NCBI GenBank assembly: GCA_910585205.1
Contig: CAJUCC010000067.1
Span: 1 to 33,468, forward strand
From: an uncultured Lachnospiraceae bacterium
GTDB lineage: Bacteria > Bacillota > Clostridia > Lachnospirales > Lachnospiraceae
Reading direction: 5' to 3'
DNA: 33,468 nt
The notes beneath the pieces are model-generated. The model was not told the origin of the DNA and did no database searches. It saw only the letters and a list, made by a program, of their open reading frames with translations. Within the stretch, counting starts at the first letter, position 1. The number at the start of each line of letters is the position of its first letter. Positions 31,151 to 33,468 of the stretch are shown here, one piece after another. A program made the position numbers and the translations under genes.

Positions 31151-32581
31151 TTAAACTGTTCCATGCTTCTTAGCCGGACGGTCTTCTCTCTTTGTGAACA
31201 GCATCTCAAACGCGCCGATTATGTATTTCCTTGTATCGGCCGCTTCCACGATCTCATCCACATATCCTCTTCTCGCTGCGCTCTCTGCGCCTGTCTGCAG
31301 TTTTGCGTACTCCGCCGCACATGCGTCGATTGCCTCTGCTCCCTGTCCGTCGCAGAGAATCTTGGCTGCCAGTTTTGCATCCATCATACCGATCTCCGCA
31401 TCCGGCCATGCAATCGTAATATCCGCGCCGATTGCCTTGGAATTCATGGCAACATAAGCGCTGCCATACGCTTTGCCGATAATCACATTCACCTTGGGAA
31501 CCGTAGCCCCTGCAAACGCTGCCGTCAGTTTCGCAGCCGCTTTGGCAATGCCTTTTTCGGAGCAGAGTGTTGCCTCATATCCCTTGACATTGGTCAGCGT
31601 GAGAACCGGAATTTCAAACGCATCGCAGAAATTTACGAAGTCCGCTGCCTTCTCGCAGCCCTTCTTTGTCAGAACCGCATCAAACTTGTCCGTTTCTTTG
31701 CCGTCCGCGTCAAATATTTGTGTTCTGTTGGCAACTGCGCCCACGGTAACACCGTTTAATCTGATAAAGCCCGTTACCATCTCTTTTGCATAATTTTCTT
31801 TTACTTCGAAAAATACATTGTTGTCCGAAATGGTGGACAGTGCAATGGAAGTATCCCCCACACAGTTCACGAGTTCATCGCTCGCCCTGTTCAGATCATC
31901 CGTACATTCCGCATACGATGCATCATCCTCATTATTGGCAGGGAGCAGGGAAACCAGCTCGCGGATTTTGCCGAGAATCGTCGCCTCGTCGCCCGTCGCA
32001 TCCACAATACCCGCTTCTTCGCTCTGGAACGCCGCGGATGCGCTGTTACATTTATCCACCGTATTCCCGTCCAGTGCATTGGGTGCATTGACGAAAAGCT
32101 TTGCATTTTTCTCTTCCATAAAGGTAAAGTCCGTCAGCGTGGGAATCAGGGCAAGACCGCCGCCGCATGTCCCAAAAATCGCCGTGATCTGCGGAATGAC
32201 ACCGCTTGCCTCCACCTGCTTTAAATAAATCTCGCCGAAACCGTTCAGTGCGTCTGTCGCTTCCTGCAGCCGCAGCCCGGCAGACTCAATCAGCCCGATC
32301 ACGGGCGCACCGGTTTTTAACGCCAGACGGTAAAGGTTCACAATCTTCTTTGCATGCATTTCACCCACGCTGCCGTTTAATACGGAAGCATCCTGGCTGT
32401 ATACATACACAAGACTGCCGTCAATCACTCCATAGCCGGTAATAACGCCGTCAGAAGGAGTTTCCGTCTGTTTCAGATTAAAATCCGTTGCTCTCGCTGT
32501 CATGCGCGCACCGATTTCAACGAAACTGTTTTCATCGAGCAAAGCTGTAATTCTTTGACCCGCTTGTGAAGTAGTACTCAT
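31151..32581 (-). CDS. mmdA: Acyl-CoA carboxyltransferase (MmdA / methylmalonyl-CoA decarboxylase alpha type)
   Basis: The 476-residue protein is a biotin-dependent carboxyltransferase of the crotonase-like family used by propionyl-CoA carboxylase beta, transcarboxylase 12S and methylmalonyl-CoA decarboxylase alpha. It has VYVYSQDASVLNGSVGEMHA, LIESAGLRLQEATDAL, IFGTCGGGLALIP in the first half, and IGKAYGSAYVAMNSKAIGAD with WPDAEIGMM in the second. The two oxyanion-hole regions are therefore present. At 476 residues it is somewhat shorter than the usual 510-530. The acyl-CoA cannot be told from sequence alone. GGAGGG precedes the ATG. It is the first gene of the operon. Confidence 0.9.
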   Translation of the reverse strand: MSTTSQAGQRITALLDENSFVEIGARMTARATDFNLKQTETPSDGVITGYGVIDGSLVYVYSQDASVLNGSVGEMHAKKIVNLYRLALKTGAPVIGLIESAGLRLQEATDALNGFGEIYLKQVEASGVIPQITAIFGTCGGGLALIPTLTDFTFMEEKNAKLFVNAPNALDGNTVDKCNSASAAFQSEEAGIVDATGDEATILGKIRELVSLLPANNEDDASYAECTDDLNRASDELVNCVGDTSIALSTISDNNVFFEVKENYAKEMVTGFIRLNGVTVGAVANRTQIFDADGKETDKFDAVLTKKGCEKAADFVNFCDAFEIPVLTLTNVKGYEATLCSEKGIAKAAAKLTAAFAGATVPKVNVIIGKAYGSAYVAMNSKAIGADITIAWPDAEIGMMDAKLAAKILCDGQGAEAIDACAAEYAKLQTGAESAARRGYVDEIVEAADTRKYIIGAFEMLFTKREDRPAKKHGTV

Positions 32582-32655
32582 TTTTCAGCCCTCCATTTTA
32601 TATTAAATAAATTATAACTTTAGCCGCGGGGCACAAGTAACCCCATTATTTCGTC

Positions 32656-32690
32656 TATAGCAGTATACCACAAATGTAGTCAATCGCATA
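32656..32690 (-). promoter_or_regulatory. Probable promoter region of the mmdA-oadA operon
   Basis: On the minus strand a TG-extended -10, TGGTATACT (TATACT at 32662-32667), lies about 80 bp before the mmdA start. A TTGACT further upstream (32674-32679) is 18 bp from an alternative -10 TATAGA, so the exact hexamers are uncertain. The rest of the 236-bp gap to the carboxypeptidase gene is AT-rich and shows no gene. Confidence 0.45.
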
Positions 32691-32817
32691 GAGAAAAATT
32701 TTTAAAATTTACATTTTTTTAACATTTGTTATTTTATTCCCTGTAAACGAAAGGTTTTATTTTCTTCCTGTCAAACATATAAATTAAGAGAAAATTACCC
32801 ACCGGACGCAGAACATT

Positions 32818-33468
32818 ATGAAGCTTTTCAGAAAAACTCTCTTAAAACGAACAGCCCTTTTGCTTTTTATTCTCCTGTTTTTAAAACTTCTTATCCCCCA
32901 GACCGTATATGCCAATGATGAGAAAAACACGGATTTTTCTCTTTATGCCCAGTCAGCCGTTTTGATGGATGCTGCTTCAGGGCGCATTTTATATGAAAAA
33001 GATGGCCATAAAATTCTTCCCATGGCCAGCACTACTAAAATCATGACCTGCATTTTAGCCCTTGAAAATGGAAATTTGGAAGATTATGCCATAGCCTCCT
33101 CCTACGCTGCCAGTATGCCCAAAGTAAAACTGTCCGTAAAAGAAGGGGAATACTACCGGCTCGGTGATTTACTCTATTCCCTGATGCTGGAATCCCACAA
33201 CGATGCTGCCGTGGTCATAGCAGAGCATATCGCCGGAAGCACGCAGAATTTTGCCCAAATGATGAACCAAAAGGCACGGGAAATCGGCTGTCATGACACC
33301 TTCTTCATAACGCCAAACGGTCTTGATGCCACCGTTACCGCTAAAGACGGCACCGTAAAGGTTCATTCCACAACTGCCGCTGACCTTGCCAAAATCATGT
33401 CCTACTGCATCATGGACTCTCCTGAAAAAGAAAACTTTCTTGCTATCACCCGGACGCCTTCCTATTCC
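32818..33468 (+). CDS. D-alanyl-D-alanine carboxypeptidase (peptidase S11), partial at right edge
   Basis: The frame opens at ATG 32818 and stays open to the window edge (217 residues). A signal peptide (basic KLFRKTLLKR, then a hydrophobic stretch, cleavage near VYA-ND at about residue 33) is followed by the penicillin-binding fold. It has the catalytic STTK motif (MASTTKIMT), S-H-N as the SxN motif (ESHNDAAVVIAEHIAG), and the PNGLDA segment. The KTG motif would lie beyond the edge. Such enzymes trim the terminal D-Ala of peptidoglycan stem peptides; DacF-type members act in spore cortex formation, but the subtype cannot be fixed here. No good ribosome site is visible before the ATG. A weak TTTACA/TATTTT promoter lies at 32708-32735. 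Confidence 0.9.
   Translation, partial: MKLFRKTLLKRTALLLFILLFLKLLIPQTVYANDEKNTDFSLYAQSAVLMDAASGRILYEKDGHKILPMASTTKIMTCILALENGNLEDYAIASSYAASMPKVKLSVKEGEYYRLGDLLYSLMLESHNDAAVVIAEHIAGSTQNFAQMMNQKAREIGCHDTFFITPNGLDATVTAKDGTVKVHSTTAADLAKIMSYCIMDSPEKENFLAITRTPSYS

Overview
The window reads as a chromosome segment of a spore-forming anaerobic Clostridia bacterium, most likely family Lachnospiraceae. The evidence is gene order and content: yicC-remA-gmk-rpoZ, rimO-pgsA-cinA, recA-recX-rny, and cmk-ispH-rpsA are classic Bacillota neighbourhoods. A spoIIM-like gene at the left edge points to sporulation, and a Na+-pumping biotin decarboxylase operon points to anaerobic energy metabolism. I cannot name a genus. 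Almost everything lies on the minus strand. The exceptions are a secreted SGNH hydrolase with a small coiled-coil gene (15.1-16.7 kb) and a penicillin-binding carboxypeptidase running off the right edge.

Layout, left to right. 1-2.4 kb: spoIIM (cut by the edge), a Nudix ADP-ribose pyrophosphatase and a MocR-type aminotransferase, read as one unit from a promoter at 2371-2399. 2.4-2.74 kb: a self-contained gene for a 36-residue membrane peptide, with its own consensus promoter, strong ribosome site and terminator. 2.7-6.3 kb: rny, recX and recA; the recA promoter carries two LexA boxes. 6.4-13.2 kb: a long operon yicC-remA-gmk-rpoZ-rimO-pgsA-cinA plus a zinc-ribbon membrane protein with a Gln/Tyr-rich tandem repeat. 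13.2-16.7 kb: a MATE exporter with its MarR regulator, an 18-bp palindromic operator, and a divergent secreted hydrolase. 16.7-23.0 kb: a seven-gene minus-strand run, tetR-rpiR-flavoprotein-cmk-ispH-rpsA-cheR, closed by a bidirectional terminator.

23.0-25.6 kb is the accessory island. It is a type II restriction-modification pair whose endonuclease and methyltransferase both resemble EcoRV and M.EcoRV (GATATC). It is bracketed by two related copies of a 300-400 bp inverted-repeat (foldback) element. The two copies differ in sequence, but each keeps its own arms complementary. By eye I found no GATATC anywhere in the window, which fits an active system.

25.6-32.6 kb: a LysM-domain exported protein, then a five-gene operon (mmdA-like carboxyltransferase, OadG-type lipoprotein, biotin carrier, OadB Na+ pump, OadA-like carboxyltransferase) ending in a very strong terminator. 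Together these genes would couple decarboxylation or transcarboxylation of oxaloacetate and an acyl-CoA to Na+ export. No rRNA, tRNA or CRISPR array was seen.
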